A DNA stretch of 64,000 nucleotides from Micrococcus sp. (GCA_029961105.1 JASBVO010000003.1:124001-188000); one strand, 5' to 3'. Counted from the first letter of the stretch, positions 39,288-49,537 are shown. Notes: generated from the sequence alone by a model not told the origin. Program-made: numbers and translations.

Positions 39288-40739
39288 GTGACGAATTCCA
39301 CCAGCACCGCACCCACCCCGACGCCCCGGCGACTGCCCGCCTGGACGACGAGCTTCGGCGTCCAGATCCTCGCCGCGCTCGTCCTCGGCCTCGTCCTGGG
39401 CCTGGTCGCCCGCTCGATGGGCCACACCGAGGACACGCCCACCGGCCTCGGCGCCACCCTGGAGGTGATCGGCTCCAGCTATGTCTCGCTGCTGCGGGCG
39501 ACCGTGGTCCCGCTGGTGTTCTTCGCCGTCGTCGCCTCCATCGCCAACCTGGCCAAGGTGACCAACGCCGCCCGGCTCGCCGCCAAGACGCTGCTCTGGT
39601 TCGCCATCACCTCGCTGATCGCCGTGGTCATCGGCATCGTCCTGGGCGCGGTGCTGCAGCCGGGCGTCGGCACCGGCCAGCAGGCCCCGGACGACTACGA
39701 GGGCAAGACCGGCAGCTGGTGGGCCTTACTGCAGGGCCTGGTCCCGTCGAACTTCCTCGGCCTCTCGGCCAGCACCACGGCCGCCGAGGACGGCACCCTG
39801 TCCACCTCCGTCAGCTTCAACGTGCTGCAGGTGCTGGTCATCTCCATCGCCGTGGGCATCGCCGCGCTGAAGCTCGGCGAGAAGGCCAAGCCGTTCCTGG
39901 ACTTCTCCGCGTCCATGCTCGAGGTCATCCAGAAGGTGCTGTGGTGGGTCATCCGCATCGCCCCCATCGGCACCGTCGGCCTGATCGGCAACGCCGTGGC
40001 CAGCTACGGCTGGGACACCATGGGCACCCTGGCCAAGTTCGTGGCGGCCATCTACATCGGCCTGGCCCTCGTGCTGCTCGTGGTCTACCCGCTGCTGGCC
40101 AAGGCCCACGGGCTGTCCGTCCGCCAGTACTTCACCGGCATGTGGCCGGCCTTCCAGATGGGCTTCGTCTCCCGCTCCTCGATCGGCACCCTGCCCGTGA
40201 CGCAGCGGGTGGCCGAGCGCAACTTCGGCGTCCCGCGGGGTTACGCCTCGTTCGCCGTGCCGCTGGGCGCGACCACCAAGATGGACGGCTGCGCCGCCAT
40301 CTACCCGGCCATCGCCGCCCTGTTCGTGGCCCAGTTCTTCGGCATCGACCTCGCCTGGACCGACTACCTGCTGATCATCCTGGTGTCCGTGCTGGGCTCG
40401 GCCGCCACCGCCGGGACCACCGGCGGCGTGGTCATGCTGACGCTGACCCTGTCCACGCTGGGACTGCCGCTGGCCGGCGTCGGGCTGCTGCTCGCCGTCG
40501 ACCCGATCGTGGACATGGGGCGCACCGGGGTGAACGTGGTGGGCCAGGCCCTCGTCCCCGCGCTGGTCTCCAAGCAGGAGGGCATCCTGGACGAGGAGCG
40601 CTACAACGCCTCCCGCGCCGGCGCCAACCTGCTGGCCGACGACGACGACGCCTTCGCGGCCGAGCGGGCCGAGGCGGAGGCCACCGTCTCCGGCGGCCCG
40701 TCCGAGGACTCGGTGCGCGAGCCGTCCCGGACGCGCTGA
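39288..40739 (+). CDS. Dicarboxylate/amino acid:cation symporter (DAACS family)
   Basis: A 483-aa symporter of the glutamate/C4-dicarboxylate family (GltP/DctA fold) that imports dicarboxylates or acidic amino acids with H+ or Na+. The first helix is FGVQILAALVLGLVLGLVARSMG. Substrate elements are SRSSIGTLPVTQRVAERNFG (the Ser-rich HP1 region), FAVPLGATTKMDGCAAIYPAIAALFVAQFFG (NMDG-type motif read as TKMDG), and DPIVDMGRTGVNVVGQALVPALV. A long acidic C-terminal tail follows. GTG 39288 lies 18-20 nt after a TATAGA-like -10 box. It stands alone, divergent from guaB and convergent with the sortase gene. Confidence 0.92.
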   Translation: MTNSTSTAPTPTPRRLPAWTTSFGVQILAALVLGLVLGLVARSMGHTEDTPTGLGATLEVIGSSYVSLLRATVVPLVFFAVVASIANLAKVTNAARLAAKTLLWFAITSLIAVVIGIVLGAVLQPGVGTGQQAPDDYEGKTGSWWALLQGLVPSNFLGLSASTTAAEDGTLSTSVSFNVLQVLVISIAVGIAALKLGEKAKPFLDFSASMLEVIQKVLWWVIRIAPIGTVGLIGNAVASYGWDTMGTLAKFVAAIYIGLALVLLVVYPLLAKAHGLSVRQYFTGMWPAFQMGFVSRSSIGTLPVTQRVAERNFGVPRGYASFAVPLGATTKMDGCAAIYPAIAALFVAQFFGIDLAWTDYLLIILVSVLGSAATAGTTGGVVMLTLTLSTLGLPLAGVGLLLAVDPIVDMGRTGVNVVGQALVPALVSKQEGILDEERYNASRAGANLLADDDDAFAAERAEAEATVSGGPSEDSVREPSRTR

Positions 40740-40782
40740 CGCGCTCACGGCCCGTCATCCCGCGAGGGCCTGCCGGCCGGCC

Positions 40783-41535
40783 TCAGCCGAGGTCGGGCGG
40801 CAGACCCTCGGACTTCGGGGTCCAGTAGTCGGCCTCGGCCCAGACGATGAACCGCTCGGTGATGCCGTAGATGGGGTCGCAGGTCGTCAGGGTGAGGTAC
40901 CGGCCCGGGGTCGCGCCCTCGAAGGGCGGGATCGGGTTGAGCACCTCGGACTGGTGGGGCTTGACGATGTCATGGGCGACCATCCGGTAGACGAGCCATG
41001 CGTCCGCGGACTCCACCACGATCGCGTCCCCCACCTGCAGCTGGTGGACCTCGCGCAGGGGCTTGCCGTGGCTGGTGCGGTGCCCGGCCAGTCCGGCGTT
41101 GCCCAGGGCCCCGATGGGCTGGGTCCGGGTGTAGTGGCCGACCTGGCCGGAGTCCAGCACGTCCGGGCCGTCACCGGCGCCGATGGGGACCTGGTAGTCC
41201 GCGCCCCAGCGCGGCACGTGCAGGATGCCGAGCGTCCCCTCCCCCTCCACCACCGGGAAGTCCTCGCGGCGCTTGGTGCCGATGCCGTCGTCGTGGCCGG
41301 CGGGCGCGCCGGCGTCGTGGCCGGCGGGCGCGCCGTTGTCCTCGATCCCGGACCGCCACTCGGCGGCGATCCCGGCGCGCTCGGACTCGGCGGCCAGGTC
41401 GGAGAAATACAGCAGGTAGGCGCCGTACAGGCCCACCACGAGGCCGGCACTGACCAGCAGGATCCCGAGGAGGGTCATCACCGGACGACGGCGACGCCGG
41501 GTGCGCGTCGCCGTCCGGTCCACGGTGCTGGTCAT
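40783..41535 (-). CDS. Class E sortase
   Basis: A 250-aa membrane-anchored transpeptidase that links surface proteins to the cell wall. After a basic N-terminus the signal-anchor is VMTLLGILLVSAGLVVGLYGAYLLYF. The catalytic residues are His in GLAGHRTSHGKPL, Cys in YLTLTTCDPIYGI and Arg in ITERFIVWAEADYW. The TLTTCDP block and the length fit class E, the common actinobacterial housekeeping type. Residues ~68-82 carry a short APAGHD repeat. No LAXTG/LPXTG substrate is encoded in the window. It lies downstream of groEL but beyond a hairpin, so it is probably separately expressed. Confidence 0.92.
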   Translation of the reverse strand: MTSTVDRTATRTRRRRRPVMTLLGILLVSAGLVVGLYGAYLLYFSDLAAESERAGIAAEWRSGIEDNGAPAGHDAGAPAGHDDGIGTKRREDFPVVEGEGTLGILHVPRWGADYQVPIGAGDGPDVLDSGQVGHYTRTQPIGALGNAGLAGHRTSHGKPLREVHQLQVGDAIVVESADAWLVYRMVAHDIVKPHQSEVLNPIPPFEGATPGRYLTLTTCDPIYGITERFIVWAEADYWTPKSEGLPPDLG

Positions 41536-41603
41536 GGACCGAGGGTACCGTTCCGGCCGCGCTCACAGTGGCCGGACGGCAGATCCCCGGCCGGAGCGCC
41601 CTT

Positions 41604-41655
41604 AACCACGACGTGGCATCCCCCGCGGATCAGCGGGGAATGCCACGTCGTGGTT
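41604..41655. terminator. Hairpin downstream of groEL
   Basis: A 15-bp perfect stem (41604-41618 with 41641-41655) is extended by CCCC/GGGG after one mismatch. It lies between the groEL stop and the start of the sortase gene. Confidence 0.75.
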
Positions 41656-41719
41656 GTCAGCGACGCCCGGAGGCGTCAGGGACCCGGCTCAACCAGGACC
41701 CGCGGCCGGGGCCCGGAGA

Positions 41720-43432
<1,713 letters not shown>

Positions 43433-43447
43433 TCACGACGCCGGCGC

Positions 43448-43499
43448 TGACGCGCCCAGGCCCGGCCGGCTCGGTGCCGGGCCGGGCCTGGGCGCGTCA
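43448..43499 (-). terminator. Strong hairpin between groES and groEL (attenuator or processing site)
   Basis: A 19-bp perfect stem (43448-43466 with 43481-43499) closes on a GC-rich 14-nt loop that can pair further. No U-tract follows on the minus strand. In a groESL operon this could reduce readthrough, protect the groES mRNA, or mark a cleavage site. Confidence 0.6.
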
Positions 43500-43546
43500 A
43501 CCGGACACGGTGCCGTGCGCTGCGCGCGGACCGGTCCGGCGGAAGA

Positions 43547-43843
43547 TCACTTGGTGACGATGGCCAGGACGTCGCGGGCGGAGAGCACGAGGTACTCCTC
43601 GCCGCCGACCTTGACCTCGGTGCCGCCGTACTTGGAGAACAGCACCACGTCGCCCTCGGCGACGTCGACCGGGATGCGGTTGCCGTTGTCGTCGACACGG
43701 CCGGCGCCGACGGCCACGACCTGGCCCTCCTGCGGCTTCTCCTTGGCGGTGTCCGGGATCACCAGGCCGGAAGCGGTGGTCTGCTCGGCTTCCAGCGGAC
43801 GGACAACAATGCGATCCTCAAGGGGCTTGATGGAGACAGACAC
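43547..43843 (-). CDS. groES: Co-chaperonin GroES (10 kDa)
   Basis: A 98-aa GroES that caps the GroEL ring. The pattern is canonical: [46 protein letters not shown], then [24 protein letters not shown] and the terminal AIVTK. The mobile loop TTASGLVIP is intact. GTG 43843 has AGGAG upstream with good spacing; the longer frame upstream is not homologous. The promoter lies about 160 bp upstream with two CIRCE elements, so expression should rise when HrcA is titrated by unfolded protein. groEL follows on the same strand. Confidence 0.98.
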   Translation of the reverse strand: MSVSIKPLEDRIVVRPLEAEQTTASGLVIPDTAKEKPQEGQVVAVGAGRVDDNGNRIPVDVAEGDVVLFSKYGGTEVKVGGEEYLVLSARDVLAIVTK

Positions 43844-43967
43844 GTCTGTACTCTCCTTCTCTGTGGTGGGCCAGACCACGGGGGTCCGACCGGCGTCAGT
43901 GGATTCTGCTGTGCGCCGTAGGCTGGCCAACCGTCGTCGCGGGTGCCGGATGGCAGGTCCTTCAGGC

Positions 43968-43994
43968 TTGGCACCCGGTGCCCCGGAGTGCCAG
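43968..43994 (-). promoter_or_regulatory. Second, imperfect CIRCE element upstream of groES
   Basis: TTGGCACCC-N9-GAGTGCCAG keeps the CIRCE spacing, with mismatches at the outermost pair and at one inner pair. It lies downstream of the predicted groES transcription start, where HrcA could act as a roadblock. Confidence 0.65.
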
Positions 43995-43998
43995 AAAT

Positions 43999-44041
43999 GA
44001 CTCTAGGACGTGCTTTAGCACTCGGTCAAGGCGAGTGCCAG
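43999..44041 (-). promoter_or_regulatory. groESL promoter overlapped by a CIRCE element
   Basis: On the minus strand the CIRCE CTGGCACTC-N9-GAGTGCTAA (44041-44015) contains the -35 box TTGACC in its spacer. After 18 bp comes the -10 box TAGAGT. HrcA bound here would directly block RNA polymerase. Confidence 0.85.
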
Positions 44042-44129
44042 TCGTGTCGGCCGAGGCGAGCGGCCGGTTCGCCCGCCCTCCGTCACCGGCATCGGGCGCG
44101 TGACACATCACGCAATGTGCGCCCTTCGC

Positions 44130-44159
44130 TTGCCCTTAGGTAAGGCTTACCTCTACGCT
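44130..44159 (+). promoter_or_regulatory. DtxR/IdeR iron box within the promoter of the siderophore operon
   Basis: TTAGGTAAGGCTTACCTCT at 44136-44154 closely matches the DtxR/IdeR 19-bp consensus. It fills the spacer between TTGCCC (44130-44135) and TACGCT (44154-44159). Fe(II)-loaded repressor would shut off the operon when iron is sufficient. Confidence 0.85.
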
Positions 44160-44234
44160 CAGGGAAGAAGCTTCGATTACGAAACATTCCTTTGCGCTAA
44201 TCCGGCCGGCGCGCACCGGCTTCGATCGCGTGCC

Positions 44235-44254
44235 GGGAGTGGCTTGCCACTCCC
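44235..44254 (+). other. Small perfect hairpin in the 5' leader of the siderophore-binding gene
   Basis: GGGAGTGGC and GCCACTCCC form a 9-bp stem around TT, ending 20 bp before the GTG and just ahead of GGAGAA. It may protect the mRNA or modulate translation. Confidence 0.5.
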
Positions 44255-44273
44255 CCGACCATGGAGAACCTCA

Positions 44274-45386
44274 GTGTCCCTGAACACCACTTCCCACGGC
44301 TCCACCGCCCCCGGCGAGGGATCGTCCCGCCGCGGCCTCACCGGCCCGGCCCGCCTGCGCGCCTCGATGCTCGCCGTCGTCGGCGCGGCCACCCTGGCGT
44401 TCGTCACGGCCTGCGGCGGCGGGACCACCGGCAACGGTGCCGAGTCCGGCAGCGCGACGGGATCCGCCACCGGGTCCGGCGAGGCAGGCACCGTCTCCGT
44501 GGAGCACGCCCAGGGCACCACCGAGGTCCCGGTCGACCCGGAGAAGGTCTTCGTCTTCGACCTGGGCGTCATGGACTCCATGAACTCCCTGGGCATCCAG
44601 CCGGCCGGCGTTCCCGAGGCCGCCTACCCCGAGGAGCTGAAGCCCGTCGCGGACGCCGCCGAGGTGAGGATCGGCGCCATGAAGGAGCCGGACTTCGAGA
44701 CCATCGCCTCCGAGGACCCGGACCTGATCATCATCTCCGCCCGCACCGCCGAGGCGTACCCCGAGCTGTCCAAGATCGCCCCGACCATCGACCTGTCCGT
44801 GGACCAGAAGGACCAGATGGGCTCCTTCAAGGAGAACGTCACCACGCTGGGCGAGATCTTCGGTGAGGAGGAGGCCGTCGAGGCCAAGCTCGCCGAGATC
44901 GACTCCAAGGTCGAGGACGCCCGGACCACCCTGAAGGAGGCCGGGGACACCAACGGCCTGATCGTCCTGACCTCCGCCGGCGAGGTCACCGCCTACGGCG
45001 CCGGCTCCCGCTTCGGCCTGATCCACGACGTGCTCGGCGTCCCCACCGCGGCGGACGTGAAGGCCGAGGGCCCGCACGGTGAGTCCGTCTCCTTCGAGTT
45101 CATCGCCCAGACCGATCCCGAGAACCTCTTCGTCATCGACCGCGACGCCGCCACCGGCGAGGGCGGTGCCAACGCTGCCGCCGTGCTGGACAACGACCTC
45201 GTCAACGGCACCAAGGCCGCCCGCAACGGCAAGATCATCCAGCTCAACCCCGCCGACTGGTACCTCGTCGGCTACGGCCTGGACAGCCTGCCGCGCATGA
45301 TCGACGAGGTGGTCAACCACGTCGCGACCCAGTCCACCACCGGCGCCGGCACCACCGGCACGGGAAGCGACGCTTCCGAGAACTGA
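44274..45386 (+). CDS. Iron-siderophore ABC transporter, binding lipoprotein (YclQ/CeuE-like)
   Basis: A 370-aa extracytoplasmic binding protein for ferric siderophores. The signal peptide ends with the lipobox FVTACGGG. A Gly/Ser/Thr linker of ~35 residues then leads to the periplasmic-binding fold: VFVFDLGVMDSMNSLGIQPAGVPEA, FETIASEDPDLIIIS, GSRFGLIHDVLGV and GYGLDSLPRMIDEV. The FDLGVMD block resembles YclQ of Bacillus (petrobactin) and Campylobacter CeuE. GTG 44274 follows GGAGAA. It is the first gene of a four-gene operon under a DtxR-type box; the next ATG overlaps its stop by one base. The exact siderophore is unknown. Confidence 0.92.
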   Translation: MSLNTTSHGSTAPGEGSSRRGLTGPARLRASMLAVVGAATLAFVTACGGGTTGNGAESGSATGSATGSGEAGTVSVEHAQGTTEVPVDPEKVFVFDLGVMDSMNSLGIQPAGVPEAAYPEELKPVADAAEVRIGAMKEPDFETIASEDPDLIIISARTAEAYPELSKIAPTIDLSVDQKDQMGSFKENVTTLGEIFGEEEAVEAKLAEIDSKVEDARTTLKEAGDTNGLIVLTSAGEVTAYGAGSRFGLIHDVLGVPTAADVKAEGPHGESVSFEFIAQTDPENLFVIDRDAATGEGGANAAAVLDNDLVNGTKAARNGKIIQLNPADWYLVGYGLDSLPRMIDEVVNHVATQSTTGAGTTGTGSDASEN

Positions 45387-46573
45387 TGACGACCTCCCAG
45401 GCCAGCCGGCCGGCGTCGCCCCTGTGGGCGCGCCGCCGCACCACCGCCGCACCAGCCCGCCCCGGCTCCGACCGGGGCGGGCTGGCCCGCGTCCCGAGCC
45501 ACGACCCCGTCCGGGTCCCCGACGCCACGGACATCGTGGACATCCGCGCCATGCGGGCCCACCCGGAGGACCACTGCATCACCTCCCGCGAGCTCACCCG
45601 CTTCCGGAACTCGCGCACGGCCCTGTGGCTCGGCGCCGCCGGGATCCTCGTGCTGGCGGTGGTGTCCATGTTCGTGGGCGTCACGGACGTGAGCCTGGGC
45701 GCGCTGCTGTCCGGCGACCCGGCGGCCTGGAACGTCTTCACCGTCTCCCGGCTGCCCCGCACCGCCGCCGTGCTGCTGTCCGGACTGGCCATGGCCGTGG
45801 CCGGGCTCATCATGCAGCTGATGGTGCGCAACCGCTTCGTGGAGCCCTCCACCGCCGGCACCGTGGAGTCCGCCGCCGCCGGCCTGCTCGTGGCCACCCT
45901 GTTCCTGCCGGCCCTGCCGCTGATGGGCAAGATGGGCATCGCCTCCGTGTTCGCCCTGGTGGGCACGGCCGCCTTCCTGGCCATCATCCGCCGCGTCCCC
46001 GCCCGGTCCACGCTGCTGGTGCCGCTGGTGGGCATCATGCTCGGCGGGGTCATCTCGGCCGTCACCACGTTCTTCGCCTACCGCACCGACCTGCTGCAGA
46101 CCCTGAACACGTGGATGATCGGTGACTTCTCCGGCGTGGTCTCCGGCCGGTACGAGCTGCTCTGGGTGGTCGGCGCCCTGACCCTGGCCGGGTACTTCGC
46201 CGCGGACCGGTTCACGGTGGCCGGCATGGGCCAGGACATCGCCACCAACCTGGGCCTGAACTACAAGACGGTCATGGCCCTGGGGCTCGGCCTGGTCTCC
46301 GTGATCTCCGCCGTGGTCGTGGTGACCGTGGGCGCCCTGCCGTTCCTCGGCCTGGTGGTGCCCAACCTGGTCTCCATGGTCTTCGGGGACAACGCCCGCA
46401 CCGCCGTGCCGTGGACCGCGATCTTCGGCGCCGGCTTCGTGCTGGCCTGCGACATCATCGGCCGCACCGTGCGCTACCCCTACGAGATCCCCGTGGGCAC
46501 CATCATCTCCGTGGTCGGCGCGGTGATCTTCCTCGTGCTGCTGCTGCGCACGCGCAAGGGGCGCACGGCATGA
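45386..46573 (+). CDS. Iron-siderophore ABC transporter permease (FecCD family) 1
   Basis: A 395-aa FecCD-type permease with about 9-10 membrane helices. The core starts near residue 80 (TALWLGAAGILVLAVVSMFVGV). Family blocks are TVSRLPRTAAVLLSGLAMAVAGLIMQLMVRN, WMIGDFSGVVSGRYELLWVVGAL, FTVAGMGQDIATNLGLNY and VTVGALPFLGLVVPNLV (loop contacting the ATPase). The ~75-residue N-terminal cytoplasmic extension is Arg/Pro-rich and unusual for the family. Start and stop overlap both neighbours (TGATG before, ATGA after), so the operon is tightly coupled. Closest in pattern to YclN/CeuB. Confidence 0.92.
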   Translation: MTTSQASRPASPLWARRRTTAAPARPGSDRGGLARVPSHDPVRVPDATDIVDIRAMRAHPEDHCITSRELTRFRNSRTALWLGAAGILVLAVVSMFVGVTDVSLGALLSGDPAAWNVFTVSRLPRTAAVLLSGLAMAVAGLIMQLMVRNRFVEPSTAGTVESAAAGLLVATLFLPALPLMGKMGIASVFALVGTAAFLAIIRRVPARSTLLVPLVGIMLGGVISAVTTFFAYRTDLLQTLNTWMIGDFSGVVSGRYELLWVVGALTLAGYFAADRFTVAGMGQDIATNLGLNYKTVMALGLGLVSVISAVVVVTVGALPFLGLVVPNLVSMVFGDNARTAVPWTAIFGAGFVLACDIIGRTVRYPYEIPVGTIISVVGAVIFLVLLLRTRKGRTA

Positions 46574-47775
46574 CCACGGACCTGAGCAGCTCCCCCGTCC
46601 CCGGGCGCCGGCGGACCGTGGAGTCCGGCGGCGGCCTCCTCGGCGCCCTCGGCCCCACCGACCACGTCGACGGCGCAGCGCCCTCCGGTGCCCCCGGGGC
46701 CCCGGGCGCCGGTCCGGGCCGCGGCACGGTCGACGGGACGGGCGGCGGCGCCGGGACAGGCGGCGGCGCCGGGACAGGCGGCGGTGCCGGGACGGGCCAG
46801 GGCACCGGGACGGTCCGGCGTCGCGAATCACGCCGGGCCTGGCTGGTGGTGGCCGTCCTCGGCGCGCTCGCCGTGGCGTGCCTGGCCGCGTTCGTCCTGG
46901 TGGACCTGACCGGGGCGGTGGCCTACATCCTGCCGCGCCGGCTGAGCACGGTGGCCGCCATGGCCCTGGTGGCCTACGCGATCGGCGTGTCCACGGTGCT
47001 GTTCCAGACGGTGACCGGCAACCGCATCCTCACCCCGTCCATCATGGGCTTCGACGCGCTGTACGTGCTGATCCAGACCGTGATGGTCTGGGTGTTCTCC
47101 GCTCAGTCGTTCCTCAGCGCGCCGGCGCCCTTGCGGTTCCTGCTGGAGGCCGTGCTGATGGTGGTGTTCGCGGTGGCGCTGTACCGGTGGCTGTTCACCG
47201 GGGCGAGCCAGTCGCTGCACCTGGTGCTGCTGATCGGCATCGTGTTCGCCACCCTGTTCCGGGGCATCTCGGCCCTGCTGCAGAAGCTCATGGACCCCAG
47301 CGAGTTCATCGTGCTGCAGGACCTGTTCTTCGCCTCCTTCGGGATGGTGGACCCCCAGCTGCTCGGGATCGCCGCGGCGCTGCTGGGGCTGGCCAGCATC
47401 CCGGTGTGGCGGATGCGCCACGAGCTGGACGTGCTGGCCCTGGGCAGGGACACCGCCGTGTCCCTGGGCGTGGACCACCGCGGGCGGACCCTGCAGATCC
47501 TGGTGATCGCCGCGGTCATGGTGGCCGTGTCCACCGCCCTGGTGGGACCGGTGACGTTCTTCGGCCTGCTCGTGGCCAACCTGGCCTACCAGGTCGGGGC
47601 GTTCCGGCATCGCTGGATCCTGCCCGCCGCCGTGTTCCTGGGCATCATCATGCTCTCCGGCGGCCAACTGGTGCTGCAGCACGTGTTCGGCTTCGACACC
47701 GCGCTGAGCATCATCATCGAGTTCGCGGGCGGGATCGTGTTCCTGGCCATGCTGTTGAGAGGAAAGGTGCGCTGA
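46570..47775 (+). CDS. Iron-siderophore ABC transporter permease (FecCD family) 2
   Basis: A 401-aa second FecCD permease that pairs with the first. The membrane core begins near residue 90 (AWLVVAVLGALAVACLAAFVLVDL), with YILPRRLSTVAAMALVAYAIGVSTVLFQTVTGNRILTPSIMGFDALYVLIQT and LVGPVTFFGLLVANLAYQVG. The first ~85 residues are disordered and include a GGGAGT repeat built from 18-bp DNA units (46738-46809, four copies). Such a head is not part of the family. ATG 46570 overlaps the preceding stop. The pattern of the core is like YclO/CeuC. Confidence 0.92.
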   Translation: MTTDLSSSPVPGRRRTVESGGGLLGALGPTDHVDGAAPSGAPGAPGAGPGRGTVDGTGGGAGTGGGAGTGGGAGTGQGTGTVRRRESRRAWLVVAVLGALAVACLAAFVLVDLTGAVAYILPRRLSTVAAMALVAYAIGVSTVLFQTVTGNRILTPSIMGFDALYVLIQTVMVWVFSAQSFLSAPAPLRFLLEAVLMVVFAVALYRWLFTGASQSLHLVLLIGIVFATLFRGISALLQKLMDPSEFIVLQDLFFASFGMVDPQLLGIAAALLGLASIPVWRMRHELDVLALGRDTAVSLGVDHRGRTLQILVIAAVMVAVSTALVGPVTFFGLLVANLAYQVGAFRHRWILPAAVFLGIIMLSGGQLVLQHVFGFDTALSIIIEFAGGIVFLAMLLRGKVR

Positions 47776-47776
47776 C

Positions 47777-48805
47777 GTGGGTCTGGTGGACTTCATGAGG
47801 ACCGGCCGCAAGGACCGGGTCGAGCTGGACCGGCCGGGCCGCGCCGCAGACACCCGCAGCGGCATCCGTGTCGCCGTGGACGAGCGCGCCGACCTGGATG
47901 ACCGGGCCAGAGCCGGCGACCGGGTGACCGGTGACCGGGCCGGCGTCGGGGTGACCGGGGACCGGACTATGACGGGCGACCGGGCCGGCGTCGGGGTGGA
48001 CGGCGACCGTTCCATCCGCGCCGACGCGCCCGTGCCGGGTGCCCCGGCCATCAGCCTGCAGGCCGTGCGCAAGACCTACGAGCGCACCCACGTGGTGGAC
48101 GACGTCACGGCGGACATTCCGGCCGGGGGCGTCACCTCCATCATCGGGCCGAACGGCGCCGGGAAGTCGACGCTGCTGTCCATGATCGGGCGGTTGCTCT
48201 CCACGGACGGCGGATCGATCTCGGTGGCCGGCCAGGACGTGTTCGAGACCGACACCCGCGAACTCGCCCGCCGGCTGGCCGTGCTGCGGCAGGAGAACAC
48301 CACGACGGTGCGCCTGACCGTGTGGGACCTGGTGTCCTTCGGGCGGTTCCCGCACCACGGCGGACGGCCCGGGCCGGCGGACGAGCGGTTGATCAGCCAG
48401 GCCCTGGGCTACATGAACCTGCACCCGTTCGCAGGCCGGTACCTGGACGAGCTCTCCGGCGGCCAGCGCCAGCGCGCGTACATCGCCATGGTGCTCGCCC
48501 AGGACACCGACGTACTGCTGCTCGACGAGCCGCTGAACAACCTGGACATGAAGCACGCGGTGGAGATGATGCGGCTGATCCGGCGGATGGCCGACGAGCT
48601 GGGCAAGACCGTGGTCATCGTCATCCATGACATCAACTACGCCTCCTGCTACTCCGACCAGATGCTCGCCATGCGCTCCGGACGGCTGATCCACCAGGGA
48701 CCGCCCTCGCAGATCATGGACAGCGAGGTGCTCCGGGAGATCTACGACGTCGACATCGCCGTCGAGGAGATCCGCGGGCACCGGATCGGCATCTACTTCA
48801 GCTGA
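47777..48805 (+). CDS. Iron-siderophore ABC transporter ATP-binding protein
   Basis: A 342-aa ABC ATPase powering the siderophore permeases. The nucleotide-binding domain starts near residue 90: Walker A IIGPNGAGKST (122-132), Q-loop LRQENT, signature LSGGQRQRAYIAMVLAQD, Walker B VLLLDEPLNNLD and the switch His in VIVIHDINYASCYSD. The ~88-residue N-terminal extension is unusual; it repeats GDRAGVGV twice within a run of T-G-D-R units. GTG 47777 lies 1 nt after the permease stop. A shorter start, for example ATG 47969, would remove most of the repeat. No DNA-encoded terminator is obvious after it. Confidence 0.93.
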   Translation: MGLVDFMRTGRKDRVELDRPGRAADTRSGIRVAVDERADLDDRARAGDRVTGDRAGVGVTGDRTMTGDRAGVGVDGDRSIRADAPVPGAPAISLQAVRKTYERTHVVDDVTADIPAGGVTSIIGPNGAGKSTLLSMIGRLLSTDGGSISVAGQDVFETDTRELARRLAVLRQENTTTVRLTVWDLVSFGRFPHHGGRPGPADERLISQALGYMNLHPFAGRYLDELSGGQRQRAYIAMVLAQDTDVLLLDEPLNNLDMKHAVEMMRLIRRMADELGKTVVIVIHDINYASCYSDQMLAMRSGRLIHQGPPSQIMDSEVLREIYDVDIAVEEIRGHRIGIYFS

Positions 48806-48982
48806 CGGCTGCTTCCGGCGGGGATTCCGTGTCTTGTGAATCCCTGCCTCGTGGGTCCGCTGCCTCGTGGAACCGCTGCCTCGAACCCGGCGCTCGTCAT
48901 CCCTGTCCGGCAGTGCCGGCACCCGGCCATACTGAGCGCACGCCGGTGGCGCCGGTCCGCCTCGGGCAAGCCGAGCGCGGTC

Positions 48983-49471
48983 ATGACCGATCCCCAGCCG
49001 GAACAGGAGATCATCGTCGGCGATCTGCCCAAGGGCATCACGCTGGCCAGCGAGCCCGTGGGGAACAGGACGTGGAACGTCCTCGGACACACTTACATGG
49101 CCAAGGCCATCAGCTCTGGCAGCTTCGCGTTCCTGGCCCTGGACCCGGCGGGCACTGGTGTTCCCCCGCACGTCCACACCACGCAGGACGAGCACCTCCA
49201 CGTGCTCGAGGGGATCTACACGCTGTACCTGGACGGAGAATGGCTGACGGCCGGCCCCGGCGACACGGTGCGCATGCCGAAAGGACTGCCGCATGCCCTC
49301 TACAACAGGGCAGAGGACGCCGCGAGGTCCCTCATCTGGGTCAGCCCAGCTGGCAAGCTGGCTCAATTGTTCGATCAGCTGCACAACCTGGACGACGTAC
49401 AGGAGGCAGTCCGGATCTCGGCCCTGCACGACGTGGACTTCCTTCCGCCGGGCAGCGTCCCGGGCGCCTGA
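48983..49471 (+). CDS. Cupin-domain protein
   Basis: A 162-aa single-domain cupin. Motif 1 is PPHVHTTQDEHLHVLEGIYTLYLDG (metal ligands HxH and Glu/His), motif 2 is AGPGDTVRMPKGLPHALYN. The C-terminal extension LAQLFDQLHNLDDVQEAVRISALHDVDFLPP resembles quercetin-dioxygenase-like cupins of actinomycetes. ATG 48983 puts the fold near the N-terminus; the upstream frame from 48836 is not homologous, and no clear ribosome-binding site is visible. The gene follows the siderophore operon by ~180 bp in the same direction. Substrate is unknown. Confidence 0.85.
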   Translation: MTDPQPEQEIIVGDLPKGITLASEPVGNRTWNVLGHTYMAKAISSGSFAFLALDPAGTGVPPHVHTTQDEHLHVLEGIYTLYLDGEWLTAGPGDTVRMPKGLPHALYNRAEDAARSLIWVSPAGKLAQLFDQLHNLDDVQEAVRISALHDVDFLPPGSVPGA

Positions 49472-49537
49472 CGGGAGGTGAGCCAGGCACCAGGCACCTC
49501 AACGCTCCACGTCCGACGTCCGACGCTCGCCGTCCGA

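Larger units (their letters stand above)
43844..44273. other. Divergent regulatory region between groES and the siderophore operon
   Basis: 430 bp without a gene. It holds two CIRCE elements for groES, a DtxR/IdeR-type box inside the promoter of the siderophore-binding gene, and a 5'-UTR hairpin before that gene, each listed separately. The remaining groES leader (43844-43967) shows no clear structure. Confidence 0.8.

Noticed and set aside
44136..44154. Possible CIRCE half-site or transposon end instead of an iron box
   Set aside because: Spacing and bases fit DtxR/IdeR (TTAGGT..GGC..ACCT) and its place in the promoter of an iron transporter is telling.
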